A DNA stretch of 64,000 nt from Channa striata (GCA_033026295.1 CM065189.1:1392377-1456376); one strand, 5' to 3'. Positions 22,453 to 35,619 are shown, numbered from the stretch's first letter. Program-made: numbers and translations. Notes: generated by a model not told the origin, from the sequence alone.

Positions 22453-25400
22453 ATGGACAAGGACGCCCGACCCAGCTGGGACAACCCCATGCAGTTCGTC
22501 ATGGCGTGTGTGTCCTACGCGGTGGGACTGGGCAACGTGTGGCGCTTCCCGTACCTGTGCCAGATGCACGGCGGAGGTGAGTCCCTGCGGTGGAGACACA
22601 GACAGAGACCGGCCCGGTTCCGATCTGATTCATGTGTATGCACGTGGTGTGTCAGTCAGACCTTCACAGACCTGCTTTCCACGGTCACCGACGGAAGGTC
22701 CGGACTCCTTTCCTGCCTGCAGCAGAACTTTGTCACGATGCAGCTGGTTTAAACTTGAGCCCGTGGTGTGAAATCATGTTTGTGTTCAAGCATCTGATCA
22801 CCTTCATCAAAGTCACATATCATTCATCATTCATCATTCATTTTTGTGGCAGGTTTATTTGTCATGCAGTTCCTATGAGTGTTTCAGTTAAGGTCTTGGG
22901 TAATGCAGTATGTCCTCACAAGTATTGAGAACATTGGCTGTGAGTGTGTGTGTACATGTCTTTATTTCCTTGTCTTGACACATTTAACTCTAGGACTGTT
23001 GCTGTGACGACTTTTCGGCTCTGGGGTTTGCGTATGTCGGTATCATTACAAATTCACCAACGCAGTGTTTGCATGTGGTCTGTGTTTTCAGTCTCGCTGT
23101 GTAAAGCTCTCTGATGAAGTTATTCGAAGTTCGCAGGTGTGAATCATTCACAGCTGTGTTTTCAGTGAGCCATTCACGCACATCGATTTTCACACTCAGG
23201 CAGGTTTCAGACTAGAGGAGGGGGATTAAATATTCTACGTGATGAAGGAACAAGCCTCCTTAAAATGTGTCTCCACGTCAAATTTAGCGGATGCCCAATA
23301 TTACGCCTGACACTGTATTGAAATAAATTAAATACACTTGAAAGAAAGGTTGGAAAAAAGGATCTGTATTAATATTATGTTATTTAATTTACAATAATCA
23401 AACAAATTTCAGCTCATGAGAATGTACGTATAACTTTGTTTTATTTTTTAATCTAAAACTCTTTTTGACAAGCACTGAGTTTCAGTTAGGACTGTACGTC
23501 TATCAGTAATCATGCACAGCAGGTATGACATTTGTTTGTTGATGTACTCGATAGAAAAATGGTCCACACGATTATACTATGACAGAATGAGAGGAGTCGC
23601 CTGTTCACCAGCTGTTAGGTAGATGCACATTTGCGCTCCAGCAGAGACAAACAAATACACTTACTAAAGGAAATTAAATAATAAAACATATTATTGCAGT
23701 TACATTTACATTTAGTCATTTGTCAGATGCTTTTATCCAAAGCAACTTAGAAGTGAGGTAGAAGGTAGCAAAAATCTAAATCAGGGAGAAAACGTCAAAG
23801 GGAAGCGCTAATAAAGAGGTTTTTTGGTTTCATGAGATGTAATTACAAAAGAAAAAAGAAAGGATTTTTTTAAACGTGTATAGGAAGATAAGTTCTGTTT
23901 TCAGCAGTTTTTTAAATATTGGTAGGGAAGTCGCTGAGTGTGCAATTTGGCAGCTCGTTCCGCCATGGTGGGATCACCATGGTGTCTTCTGTGTGGTGTG
24001 AAGACCACCACACGTCATTCCCTGGCAGGGATTGTAGACCTGTAACTGTAACTTTAATTTTTAATCTCTTTAAAACAACTGGGTTGAACAAAGTGCTGTA
24101 CAAGTTAAAACATAAAATACTGAATGACCGGAATGACTGAGTTGAGGTAAGCCGCAGCTATAGAGTTGACCACCCTGTAGGCAAGAGACAGAGCTTTGAA
24201 CTTAATCCTTGTAACCACAGGAAGCCAGTGCAGAGATCTGAAGAGCAGTGTGAGTCCTTTTTGGCTGGTTAAAAATGAGGTGTGCTGCCACGTTTTGGAT
24301 CATCTGCAGGGATTTGGTCGTGCATACTGGGAACCCCATCAACAGCGTTGCAGTAATTGAGACGAGATATGATCAACACCTGCACGATGAGTTGGGTCGT
24401 TTACTCAGAGAGCTAGGGTCTGATCTTTCTGATGTTGTGGAGGGCAAATCTACACGACCTAGAGACTAAGGTGATGGGTTCCTTGAAGCTCAGTTGGCCA
24501 TCGATGACGACCCCCAGATTTCTGGCTGACTTAGTGGGGACAATCAGTCCAGATCCAATGTTGATGTTGTGTTGTGTTGAAGGTATGGCTAGGAAGACTA
24601 GAACTTCAGTCTTGGAGAGGTTAAGCTGAAGATGTCTTTCTCTCATCCAAGCAAAGATCTCAGGGGAACAGGCAGAGATGTGTAACGAGAGAATAGAGAC
24701 ATCTGGCAGAAAGGACAGGAAGAGCTGCTTGCCGACATCTTCAGCTTAACCTCTCCAAGACTGACGTGACAGGAAAAGCCATGTGAGTGGATGATAGAGC
24801 CCAGGGAAGAAGTATAGATGGAAAAAAGAAGAGGACCGAGGACAGAGACCTGTGGTACACCGGTGGAGAGTTAGAAATACGTAGTTCTCACTTGTGCGGA
24901 AGTACTCCAAATAACCGGCAAGAGGTGCAGCTTGAGGGCTTCGAGCAGGGATTTGACGCAAAAAACAGCTACGGAAGCAACAGTGTTAGTGTCCGCAGCA
25001 TTAGTATCAGTTCTTCATCTCCGGGTCTTTATATTTGCAGTTTTGTGGCAGTCACAGTCAACACGCTCACTGACTCATGGTGAATGCTCCGGAGTGTGAC
25101 CACCTCTGTTCACACATGAGCTTGGACTTTGCACTAGGAATGCTGGCTTGAGAAGATCCATAAATTGTCTGGGGCAAAACACAGTGGCGTTTGCGCTTAC
25201 ACATGCACCTCCTGCGGGTAAAGTCCAGGTTTTGTCTGGATTCCAATGCATGTCTGAAAGGGGCTTTACTCGTGTCTTGCACATGTGTGACTTTCTCTCA
25301 GCTCTGCTGGTTATCGGTGTGTTAGCTCTACACGTGGGGAACGTGGCCTTAAATGGCCGCTCCCCCATGGCTCACTGCGGCAGGAACACCCACTTTGAGG

Positions 25401-28400
25401 AGTTTATTATTAATACTTAACATGTTAAAGCACTGAATCAAGCACTGCACAATGAGTGTTTATATAGGTTTTAAAAGTATTGATTTTTGTAGGAAACACT
25501 CAATAGTCTGAGGTGATTTATAAATGAATTGGACGTGTCCACAGCTGCTTCGTGACATGTCTAAAGTTTCTACTCCTCCGTGGCTCATTGTATTTTCAGC
25601 GTCTTGATGTTTTATCAGTGGTTCTAGTTTTAGTCTTGAAATGCCAAACGCAGCAAATACTGTCATGATGATGATAATTTGAATAGTAAATAAAGTGGGA
25701 ACTTATTAGATGATGTACAGTAACTGCTAAGTATATATCCATTAAGTCAGTGTCATTAATGCTGATGTCAGTCTACTAGTCATCACTGGTACCTCTGATA
25801 ACAATGACCCCTCCCCAGCCAGAGTACAAGAATAGGAGACCCAGTGTGTCACTTCCGCGTTCATAGACTCGGGAGCGGACATTGAGTTTATGGATGAAGC
25901 ACTGGCCTGTCAACTTGAGATTCCATTAGTCCCTCACTCCAAAACCATTTCAATCCGAGCCCTTGATGGTCACCTCTTCAATCTTAGTGCCCTGCAGACA
26001 GTTCCTGGTCATCTTAGATTTACCACAAAAAGATATTCTTTCAGACTATTCTGTCTCCCTCACTTCCACTCATTCTTGGTTCATCCTGGTTGGCACAGCA
26101 CAACCCTCATATCGATTGGCTGGAGGGAAGGGTGATTAGTTAGGAACCCTCCTGCTCCATTCTCTGTCTCCATCCACCGCTCCATTAGTTCTTCCCAGCC
26201 CCTTGTCTGACAACATGGATTTGACCGGCATCCCATAAATATACCACGATCTGAAAGGTTTTTTCTAAAAGCAAGACCACCTCATTACCACCACATTCCC
26301 CTTACAACTGTGGCACAGATTTACAGCTGGGTACTATGCCGCTGCGAGGAAGACTCTACTCCCTCTCAGCTTCCAAGCGGGAGGCGATGACCAACTACTT
26401 CATTGAGTGCCTCGCAGCTGGACTCATTCGCCCCACATCCTCGTCTGAGGGGGTGGGATTCTTTTTTGTCAGTTAGAAGGATGGGGGGCTAAGACCGTGC
26501 ATAGATTATCGAGGTCTGAATCAAATTACAGTTCGTAATCAATATCCGCTGCCAGTCTTCTCCTCTGTGTTTGAGCTTCTGTAGGACGCCACGATATTTA
26601 GTAAATTTGACCTTTCAAACGCTTATTACGATGGTTCGCATCCGAGATGGGGATGAGTCGAAAACTGTGTTCAACACTTCGGCTGGGAATTTTGAGCGTT
26701 TGGTCATGATTCACTTGAGACGCTTTCTGGGTTTCGCCAATTTCTATAGGCGCTTTATTAGAGGTTTCAGTGCCATCGCTGCTCCTTTACATTCTCTCAC
26801 TTCTAGTGACAAACCATTCCTCTGGTCAACAGATGCAGACTCCGCATTCTCTTGCCTCAAGGACGCGTTCTCCTCAGCTCCCATTCTCACTCTGCCTGAC
26901 CCCGAGAAACAGTTCTTAGTTGAGGTTGACGCCTCTGATGTGGGAGTGGGGGCCGTCCTCTCTCAAAGGGCAGGAAGTGACTCTAAAATGCACCCTGTGT
27001 CTTTTTCTTCTGTCGCCTCGCACCAGCTGAGCAGAACTATGATATAGGCAATAGAGAGTTGCTGGCAGTTAAGTTGGCCCTGGAGGAGTGGAGACATTGG
27101 TTAAAGGGAGCCAAATATCTGTTTATAGTCCTCACTTATTTTTGTTTATAGTCTTTTATAGTCATCTCAAAAACTTGTGAGAATACCACAGAACAGCTAG
27201 AAGACTCTACCCCTGTCAAGTCTTCTTCAGCCACTTCCAGTTTTCTTTAACTTATCACGCTGTCCAAAAAAACAGCAAAGCTGACTCCCTGTCCCGTATG
27301 TTTGACTCCACCCCTGCCAACCAAGAGACCAACTGTATTCTTCCATCCTCAGTCTGTCTACGCCTGACTCTGTTAGAAATTGAAGAGGAGGTTACTTTAC
27401 AGGTTCCTTCCACCTGTCCTGAGGGAAGCCTTTATGTCCCAGATCACCTGCTATCTGGGTACTAGACTGGTGTCACTCCTCCTGACTTTTCTATCATCCT
27501 GGTATCCTTCAGTGGTTCTGGTGGCCGACTCTCGTTCAGGATGTCTGCAAGTTTGTTTTAGACTGTCCCACCTGTGCCCAATCCAAAACCAGCTGGTCTT
27601 CTACAACTTCTGTCCAATCCCAAACGCCCGTGGTCCCACATATCCTTAGATTTCCTCACTGTCTTCTATCCTCCCAGGGCAACACAGTTATTCTAACTGT
27701 AGTAGACAGATTCTCCAAGATGGTCCATTTTATTTCACTCCCTGCTCTCCCCTCGGCTAAAGAGAGTGCTGAGACATTGGTCTCTCACATCTTTAGGATC
27801 CATCTCTCAGATCGCGGCCCCCACTTAATATCTAAATTTCGGAGGGAGTGTTTTTTGCTGCTCGGAGTTTCCTTAAGTCTCTGGGTTTCACCCACAATCC
27901 AATGGTCAGACAGAGAGATTGAATCAGGATCTGGAGACTGGGCTCTGGATTCTCTGCTGTCGGAACCCCTCCTCCTGGTCCCAGGACATGACATCATCAT
28001 GGTTGTCACTCTGAGCTGCGTTGCCCTGGCTACGGGTTCCCTCTCCACAGCTGCTCCCTCGTTAGCGTAATTCTATGCACCTGTCGTATCACTTCTTAAG
28101 CCTCAGTCACCTGTCCCTCCCTGCAAGAACTTCTTCCTGCAGTTTAAGATTCATCCATTTCATCATTTCATCCACCTCCCATAAGCCCGACCCACATAAT
28201 AGACACATTCCATGACTCAGTGTGACCCACAGAGAGGTTTGTGTAGAAAAGCAGAAATTTTGATATTGAGAGAGAAAATTTAAGCCAAGCCATAACAACA
28301 ATTTGGAAAAGAAAGGAAACCACTGGTGACCAGAGGTTGTACTACAAAATACAAAGTCCTCACATCCACAACCTGCATAAGTGGATCTTTAGACTGACTC

Positions 28401-31389
28401 AACCAATCCCCAGACCTTCACTGGTTGACATGGGTAGAGCATACAGAACGCCGCTGGATCGAATCCCATCACACCAGGCATCACCCACTGACAGCCCAGG
28501 GAAGAAAACTGAGAGTGCTGTGGCAGGGAGGACATCCAGCATAAAATAAAAGCCCATGACAAATCAATATGCGAAACACGTTCCGCTGTGGCGAACCCTG
28601 AAGGACGAGCCAAAAGCTGTTGATCTTTGTCAATGAGTTCATGTGGTGCTGGTGGTAGATGTTTAAACTGCATGTGAGTCTGCCCTGCACCTGATTCACA
28701 GTGTGTTCAGTGTGTTTGTGTGGCCTTGTAATGGTGTTGATTTCCTTATAAAATGACTGTGTCAACTTTTGATAGACAAACTAAATGATCATAGAACATC
28801 ACAGAGAAATTACATTATCTAGTTATATGAAGTAAACGAGTTCCTCGCGCTCTAACCACACTTTGAAAAGACCTGCAGGATGACGCCACCCTTTGTTGAA
28901 AGTTGTTGTTTTTGTTCCGTTTTGTCTTTCTGTCCTCAGGAGGTTTCTTGATTCCTTACCTCCTCATGCTGTTAGTGGAGGGTTTGCCCTTGTTCTACTT
29001 GGAGCTTGCCATTGGTCAGAAGATGCGCCTAGGTAGCATCGGGGCATGGACTGCAATCAGCCCTTATTTGGGTGGCCTGGGTAAGTGCTAAATGAAGAAA
29101 CTGCGCAGTGTCTGACAAAACTTGAACTCTACACAGAACCTTTTTCAGGCGCACAATCAACGTTAACATTTTCATTTATGCATTTATTTTTATTGATGTA
29201 TCATTGTTTCATTTTAGGTCTTGCTAGTGTTGTCGCATCCCTGTATCTGTGTCTGTATTACAACATCATCAATGCATGGAGTTTCTGGTACCTCTTTCAT
29301 TCGTTTCAAGTGAGCTGCTAATTGACGCCATGCTGTGTGCCGTGTTTGTTCGCCAATACCATATGAATACAAAATGTCAGATATTCTTTAGGTTCCTAGG
29401 TACCTCATCTACACTGTTGTGTGTTCATTCCCGTCCCAGTCAGTCCTGCCTTGGGCAGATTGCCCCATCAACTACAACCGGACAGGTCCTATAGAGGAGT
29501 GTGAGAGGGCCACACCAACACAGTACTTCTTCTACCGAGAAACACTGGACATCTCCCCCTCTATTGAAGAGAATGGAGGCATCCACACAGGCCAGGCGCT
29601 GTGCCTCGTGCTCGCCTGGATGATCACCTACCTGTTCATTGTCCGAGGAGTAAAGTCAACGGGAAAGGTAAGAGAGTGTCAAAGCCCCACACTGGAGGGC
29701 TACACACTGCAGTGTCACTAGCTGATTATAATCTGGCTGATCAGTGTATTTATTAGTCATGCAAAAGATCTTTCGATGATGTGCAACCAAAGAACTTCCC
29801 CAGCTGTGTGCAGCACACAGGCCTTTCTCTTTCGGCTGGGCAGATGATAGTGACATGAAGTTATAACATACGTTCATTCCCTTAATTTAACTCTGATCCG
29901 AGGTTTGGTGTCCGACTCCGTCCGCAGGTGGTGTACTTCACAGCCACGTTTCCATATGTGGTTCTTTTTATCTACCTGATCCGGGGCGTCACTCTTCACG
30001 GTGCCATCAATGGCATCAAATACATGTTCACACCCAAGGTATGGCCACGTGACTTCTTTATGTCTGTGCTGATGGACACGTCTGCAATCTGTTCACACTG
30101 TTCCATTGTAGTTGGGATTTTGCAAAACATCTGTCATGTTTTATTGTTTTGACTTTTTTTTGTTTTTATTGCTACATAAACAAGTAATTTTGCAAAATCT
30201 CGACATAGGTCACAACTAACGCCTTATTCTTCAGACTTTATATAGTAAAAATTGAATTTTGCTATGGTTCAGCACTGAATATATTTTACTATAGCGCTTA
30301 ATTTATTAGATAGATAAACTTTTTTTCACATCGAGTTTATCACATCGCTGTAGCTGATGCCAGGTCCAACTAAAAGGACATTTTCCATCTATTTTCTTAT
30401 TCTGGGCTCCAAGTTCATCTTATTTCAAATATTTGGTGATGATGCAGTCTTCTACAACTGGAAAGGAAAGAAGGGTCTGAGGGCACAGGACTAATGAGCC
30501 TCAGTGGACTGTCTGTTTGGGATAACAGGCGTCAAACCAAGTTACGGGTGCTGACAAGTGTGGCTGTTTATGAGCTGGTTAGTGGTGTCCACCTGGGACA
30601 GGTCTCCACGCTATCACAAGGCCAACGCAGATAGACACACAGACAGACAATTTAACGTAACGTGCATCATGTCTTTGGACTGCGGGAGGAAACCCACAGA
30701 CAGGCCACAGTTGGTCCGGGATGCAAAGCTGCAGCCTTCTAGCTGTGAGGCGTCAGCGTAAGAAAACTGATAGTTGAACATTAGCAGCAGTGTCAGTGCT
30801 GCTGTGTTGATATATAAACCCACTCATGCATCAAATAGCCTGGTTACTGGTACATGGCAAAATCCCACTTTTATACACAAACGTCAAAGGATGGGTGTCA
30901 GTTGTGATCTATAGAAGCAGAGACCGTCATCTTGATTTGAAAATGAACTTTGTTATTTCAAGGTAAGAAGAAAAAACCTTTTTAAAATTAGTTTCCTTGA
31001 GAGAACGAGACCTCTGTTCCTTTTAATAATTACCTTTTCTGTTTTACATAAAATACAGAAATGTATGCAGCAGTGTAAGACAAACAAATGGATTATGCAT
31101 TTATAAAATGAAATGTTTTGCACCCGTGTGCATGTGAACCTGCCTTTAGATGGAGCAGCTTGCCAACCCCACCACGTGGATCAACGCGGCCACTCAGATC
31201 TTTTTCTCTCTCGGTTTGGGCTTTGGCTCGCTCATAGCATTTGCCAGCTACAACCAGTACAACAACAACTTTGAGCGTCAGGCCATCGTCGTCGCCCTCA
31301 TCAACAGTGGCACCTCTATCTTCGCCAGCATTGTCACCTTTGCCATCTACGGCTTTAAGGCCACGGTCAACTACGAGAACTGCCTGGAG

Positions 31390-31425
<36 letters not shown>

Positions 31426-34343
31426 AAAGACAGGAGGTTTTTCACCAGGCTTTATAACTTCGACATCATCAAGTGAGTGACCTGTTCATGGACACTAACT
31501 GTCCTTTCTTTTCCAGGACTCGCATACTGCTCTTGAATACCTTTAGTCTCGCAGAGGACAGCATCACCATACACACCACGGTTGAGTGGATTGAGAAGCT
31601 CAACACAACACACCCACTGCAGTTTGCCGAACTCGCCAACACACTCGAAAACTGCGACTTGGAGAGTGAACTAGACACCGTATGTCCCTCGTCATCGAGC
31701 CCCGAATATGAACGTAGATTTTTCATTCCTGTCACTTCCTTTGATCTCTGTTCTCCGAAGCCAGTTATAAACTGTTTCCGTTGTGTCTCAGGCAGTAGAG
31801 GGGACCGGGTTGGCCTTTATAGTCTACAGCGAAGCCATTAAGAACATGCCATTGTCCCAGCTGTGGTCAGTGCTGTACTTCGTCATGCTCCTGATGTTGG
31901 GATTGGGCAGCATGCTCGGCAATGTCACTGCCATCATCACCCCACTACGAGACTTCAAGGTGGTGTCCCGCATGAGCAACGAGTTCTTCAATGGTAAGAT
32001 CCAAGACTCTGCTGATGGCAGCTGTACATGAGGATAATGGAAAGGTTGGAAAATATAAGCAACTCAAAGTTTGGGTGGAAAACATTGGTAGGATCAGTAG
32101 CTCCAAAGCCGGGGACACCTGAGGACAGGGACATAGAAAGGGAGACAGAGAGGGAGACAGACCAGTGCATCAGGGGTTTGGTCCCCCAGCAGTCTATAAG
32201 GACTAGAACTAACTATAAGGTTTTGAGCCTAGTCTTAAAAGTAGAGAGGGTGTCTGCTTCCCGAATCTGGACTGGGAGCTGGTTCCATAAGGGGAGGAGC
32301 TTGATAGCTAAAGGCTCTGCCTCCTGTTCTGGGAACCACAAGTAGGCCTGCATTCTATGACCGAAGTGGTCTGTTAGGATGATATGGTACTAGGAGATCT
32401 TTGAGGTAGGATGGAGCTTTATAGGTAAGAAGAAGGATTTTAAATTCTATTCTGCATTTAATGGGAAGCCAATGGAGAGAAGCTAATGAAGGTGAAATAT
32501 AATCTTTCTTACCAATCCCAGTCAGTAATCTTGCTGCAGCATTTTGGATTAATTGGAGGCTTTTTAGAGAGTTACTGGGGCAGCCTGAAAGTAGATAATT
32601 TCTTTAAAAACAAATAAGAAGGCTAATAAAGCAATACTTAACTTCACTTAACAGTTTATTAATTCTGTTTGTGACCATTATTGTAAGTTCATTCCTACTA
32701 ACATTTATTCCTTAACAGACACTTCGTAAATGCATAACCTTGTTGAATCGTAGTTCCTAATAAAACAGGAAACGTTTTATTTGCTGCTCAAAAATGTGCC
32801 CATCACTATGTGTGCTAGTAGATTTGATACAGATGTTTTAAACCAAATGTTATCCAGCGCTGTACGTGAGACGTTTTTGAGTTCAGGTAGACACAGACAT
32901 TTTGGGAAGCTTTCAAGTTAGTTTTTTTTTTGCTCACAGGTTTAGTGTGTTTGTTCTGTCTGCTGCTCGGCCTGGGCTTCACCACCCCATCAGGGAACTA
33001 CTGGTTCACAATGTTCAACGACTACGGAGCCACTTTCTCTCTGCTGTTCATCGTCTTCATCGAGGTCACTACTGTCAGTTACATCTATGGAATTAAAAGG
33101 TTTGTCTGTGCCTCAGTTGGATGCCTTCGCTTTTGTTGTGTCCGCGGTAATCCTGGATTTGAAGATATTATCGACTCACTTTAGGTTTGAAAAAGACATC
33201 GAAGACATGCTCGGCCATCGTCCCAGCTGGTACTGGAAGATCATGTGGGCAGGCACCAGTCCCCTTCTCCTCTTTGCCCTCTTCATCTTTTACATCATCA
33301 ACTACATCCAGGGAGGGACCCCGACCTACCAGGCCTGGAACAAAGAGCTGGTGAGCTTTGGCTTTTTCCTTCACCAGGGTTCAAAGTGCTTTACACTGTC
33401 CAAGCTGGTGCAAATACGCAGCAGGTTCCACAATCCAGACATGAAATTCTTAAAATTATGAGTCTAAAAGTAAGAGTCTTTAGCTCCCACATCATTAACG
33501 AACATGTGCACATCATCTAAGCACCTTTTAATTATTTTAAGTAAATTACAAAAGCTTTAGCTTATTCACACAAATTGTTGTCTGCTGGTTGCTAATTGAT
33601 AAATTGCCTTTGTCGTGTTGTAAATGGTTAAACCATCTTTTAAGTCTCTTTAGCCCCTTTGAATGATCCAGTCTGTCAGTCACATCATGTTTTTAGCAGT
33701 TGGTACATTTCTCAGATCAGAAATGACTCATTTGTCTTCCCCTTTAAGAGTTCATTCAAATGTTTTCGTATCAGTTTGTCAGTCACCTGTAAATCACTTT
33801 GACTGGGAGAGACCATTAACACGGTGATGCCGCCTCATCCTCAAAAACAAAGTCTGACAGAGTCTGTGACAAATAAGTCAGAGGTGGAGGAGAAATCAGG
33901 TTAGTCCGAATGCAGTAAACAGCCAGGGTGTAAAAATGTGTGAAACAATGAAAAGTATGAAAATTCCATTGATTCTTTGGATAAACTGGGGATTTAGAGC
34001 AAGTTACAGGCTTCTGCTGATAATCCTGTTTGTACAAGTGCTCACACGGAATCGAGTAACAGAGAAAGACAGAGACACGTCAGTGTGTCAAATGTCAAAT
34101 GAGCCAAACATAACGTGAAAACCGAGCCGGTGAGCGTCAGGACAGTGGTAACTGTGGCCGTTGTTTCCTCAGGGCAAGTCTGTGGTGACGGACTATCCTG
34201 TCTTTGGGCAAATCTTCATCGGGCTGCTGCTGGTGTCTTCAGTCAGCTGTCTGCCGCTCACAGCTCTCTACGTCTACTGCAGGAAGGGGAAACGTGGAGT
34301 CCATCGCAAGACGCAGCGGACCGTGCACACAGTGTCTGCTTAG
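22453..34343 (+). CDS. slc6a20: Sodium/chloride-dependent imino-acid transporter, SLC6A20 (SIT1) type
   Basis: SLC6A20-type proteins carry proline and other imino acids with Na+ and Cl- across apical epithelial membranes. Eleven exons join in frame: 22453-22576, 28940-29080, 29218-29309, 29440-29667, 29928-30038, 31150-31391, 31517-31679, 31792-31993, 32940-33099, 33185-33350 and 34173-34343, giving 599 aa (human has 592). TM1 carries the SLC6 signature YAVGLGNVWRFPYLC (22-36). GSIGAWTAISPYLGG (exon 2), NAATQIFFSLGLGFGSLIAF (exon 6) and GTGLAFIVYSEAIKNM (exon 8) are also diagnostic. A glycosylation site NRT is in exon 4. The 6.4-kb first intron holds LINE and gypsy relics, and intron 8 holds an antisense L2-like LINE. 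The exon 6 donor is a (GT)n run. The gene faces sacm1l tail to tail, as in human 3p21.31. Which fish paralog (a or b) cannot be decided here. Confidence 0.95.
23700..24770 (-). mobile_element. LINE family B relic in slc6a20 intron 1, reversed
   Basis: Minus-strand counterpart of the element at 1607-2017/4230-4682. The 3' end block (tacatttagtcatttgtcagatgcttttatcc) is at 23705-23740, and the RT C-terminal part lies at 24140-24640 with frame ORF 24413-24646. The open part reads NLSKTEVLVF and SARNLGVVIDGQLSFKEP, the conserved region before the RT thumb. About 85 bp of another element's A-rich tail (about 24050-24130) is inserted. The 24606-24764 end is rearranged into an inverted repeat. Confidence 0.7.
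24606..24764. repeat. Perfect 31-bp inverted repeat with 97-bp spacer
   Basis: Positions 24606-24636 and 24734-24764 are exact reverse complements over 31 bp (left arm starts tcagtcttggagaggttaag). Both arms are the same piece of LINE family B in opposite orientation, so this is a local inverted duplication of the relic and not a TIR of an independent transposon. Confidence 0.85.
25805..28075 (+). mobile_element. Ty3/gypsy retrotransposon pol relic in slc6a20 intron 1
   Basis: Broken pol pieces lie in order on the plus strand. The aspartic protease has its DSGA active site near 25867. Reverse transcriptase onset wording near 26500-26640 is followed directly at about 26715 by the thumb/RNase H region RFLGFANFYRRFI and, near 26925, VDASDVGVGAVLSQ. 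The RNase H end is near 27040-27120. The integrase zinc-binding region is decayed (about 27380-27600), and the integrase core starts TVILTVVDRFSKMVHFI near 27685. The RT segment that normally holds the catalytic YxDD is missing. Stops and frameshifts are frequent, no LTR is evident on either side, and the copy is dead. Confidence 0.85.
28425..28630 (+). repeat. tRNA-derived SINE-like element
   Basis: A-box-like 'tgggtagagca' and B-box-like 'ggatcgaatcc' are spaced as in a tRNA-derived head. They are followed by the body 'cagggaggacatccagcataaaa' and the conserved tail 'ttccgctgtggcgaaccctgaaggacgagccaaaag', a widespread fish SINE tail. It lies in slc6a20 intron 1 about 300 bp before exon 2. 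Confidence 0.65.
30590..30770 (-). repeat. SINE-like fragment, reversed, in slc6a20 intron 5
   Basis: On the minus strand this reads from a 'gctgacgcctcacagctagaaggctgcag' head into the body 'cctgtgggtttcctcccgcagtccaaagacatgatgcacg'. That is the same short-repeat family as 58-245 and 11035-11265. Confidence 0.55.
31392..31424 (+). repeat. (GT)16 microsatellite forming the slc6a20 exon 6 splice donor
   Basis: Exon 6 ends at 31391 (..ctggagag) and the next base begins an uninterrupted GT run of 33 nt. The frame requires this junction: AG joins G of exon 7 to give the Arg codon in CLERTRILL. The 5' splice site is therefore the first GT of a microsatellite, not a GTAAGT-like site. Confidence 0.85.
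32035..32610 (-). mobile_element. L2-like LINE (family A) fragment, antisense in slc6a20 intron 8
   Basis: Close reverse-complement match of the region about 39310-39930 in the intergenic copy. For example, 'gctgcagcattttggattaattggaggctttttagagagttactggggcagcctgaaagtag' corresponds to 39310-39370 with very few differences. It begins within the RT C-terminal coding part and is cut before the 3' end. The high similarity suggests a recently active family. Confidence 0.8.
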
Positions 34344-35619
34344 CAGCCACAGGAGGACATGTGTCCCCTCCTGCAGCTGAGGAGAGACACACCCCTTTCT
34401 CCCATTATGCGAAAGGACAGTAGCACATGATCAGTGGACGTTTGTCTTTTCTCTTTACGTTCTTCACTTTGACCAAATACCACATTTCCGAGCTCGTCTC
34501 TGCAGCAGGACGTCTTTTGTTACTCACTACAGCAAACGCTGCTCAGCTGCAGCGGGACAAAACATCCAGGTGAAAAGAGGTTAAACTGTCGTGTTTGTCG
34601 TGTCCCCGAGTATAAAGTGACATCGGAATCAGACTCTGAGTTAGTCCCTTTTTAATCTTCTTCTCAAGTTACGTCTCGACCTTAATTTCTCCTGTGAGGA
34701 GGCTGAACTTAAACCACAAACCACAAACTACAGTGGGATGATACTGGAGGAGACGCAAGATCCAGCACTACCACCTCCAGTAACATTTGTTTCTTTTTCA
34801 GGAACTACACTCTCCGGCAAAAAAAAAATCACATGGCATTGGCTGAAAGTTTCATTAGTTTGTGACAACAAAAGATGCAGAGTCAAGCGTAGACGGATTA
34901 GTCATCTAATGACGTCTTGAACTAAGCTGGATGAGCAACGTTTGTCCGTCTACTGCACCATGCATGTCAGGATGTTAGCCAGATATCATTCTAATACTGG
35001 AATATGTGATTTGTACAACCTTAAGCATGTATGTAATGTAGATATTTGTGTCATCTGATGATGATTAGAAAGCTTGGGAAGTTTGGGGGTTTGGGTTTTT
35101 GCTTTGAGGTGCCACTGACTAAATGCAGTGGACTGGCAGTTTGTGTGTGTGGGCGTGTTAAACAGGACTTTGTATGTATAAGACCAGGATGTAATTCAAT
35201 AACGTCTGGGCTGATGGTGGCTCCTATCTGCTTTCCTACTGACGTCCATCTGTCATCTGTAACAACAGACAGGGTCTCCAGCCTGTTGCCCAAGACTGGA
35301 CCAAGACTCAATCCTCAGCCTGGACAGGCCTGCAGTCTGTCTCAGGGCCAACACACACACACACAAACGACCACTAACACTTATACTCAGACCTATCACC
35401 AATGTTTGGACTGTGGGAGGCCAGTGTTCAGGGTCTTTCTGTGAGGGTGTCAGAGCTAAGCACTCCACCACCCAAGGACAGAAAACCAGCACAATAATTC
35501 AACCATCACTGGATGACCACGTTCTGATTGCAGGTCTTTCAATCTGTTTTTGTGTTCTCATCATCGTGATTGTGTCCATATGCTATACACTACACTGACA
35601 GTGCTCACACCATCCGCTG
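34344..35619. other. slc6a20 3' flank; SINE-like debris
   Basis: Presumed 3' UTR and flank of slc6a20. I did not find a convincing AATAAA near the stop. Around 35270-35440 there is a degraded short-repeat stretch ('tgttgcccaagactggaccaagactc...cacacacacacac') related to the SINE-like family. No gene. Confidence 0.4.

Noticed and set aside
26571..27047. 158-codon ORF as a domesticated retroelement gene
   Set aside because: The catalytic RT segment is deleted, neighbouring pol pieces are in other frames with stops, and there is no sign of a preserved start or selection.
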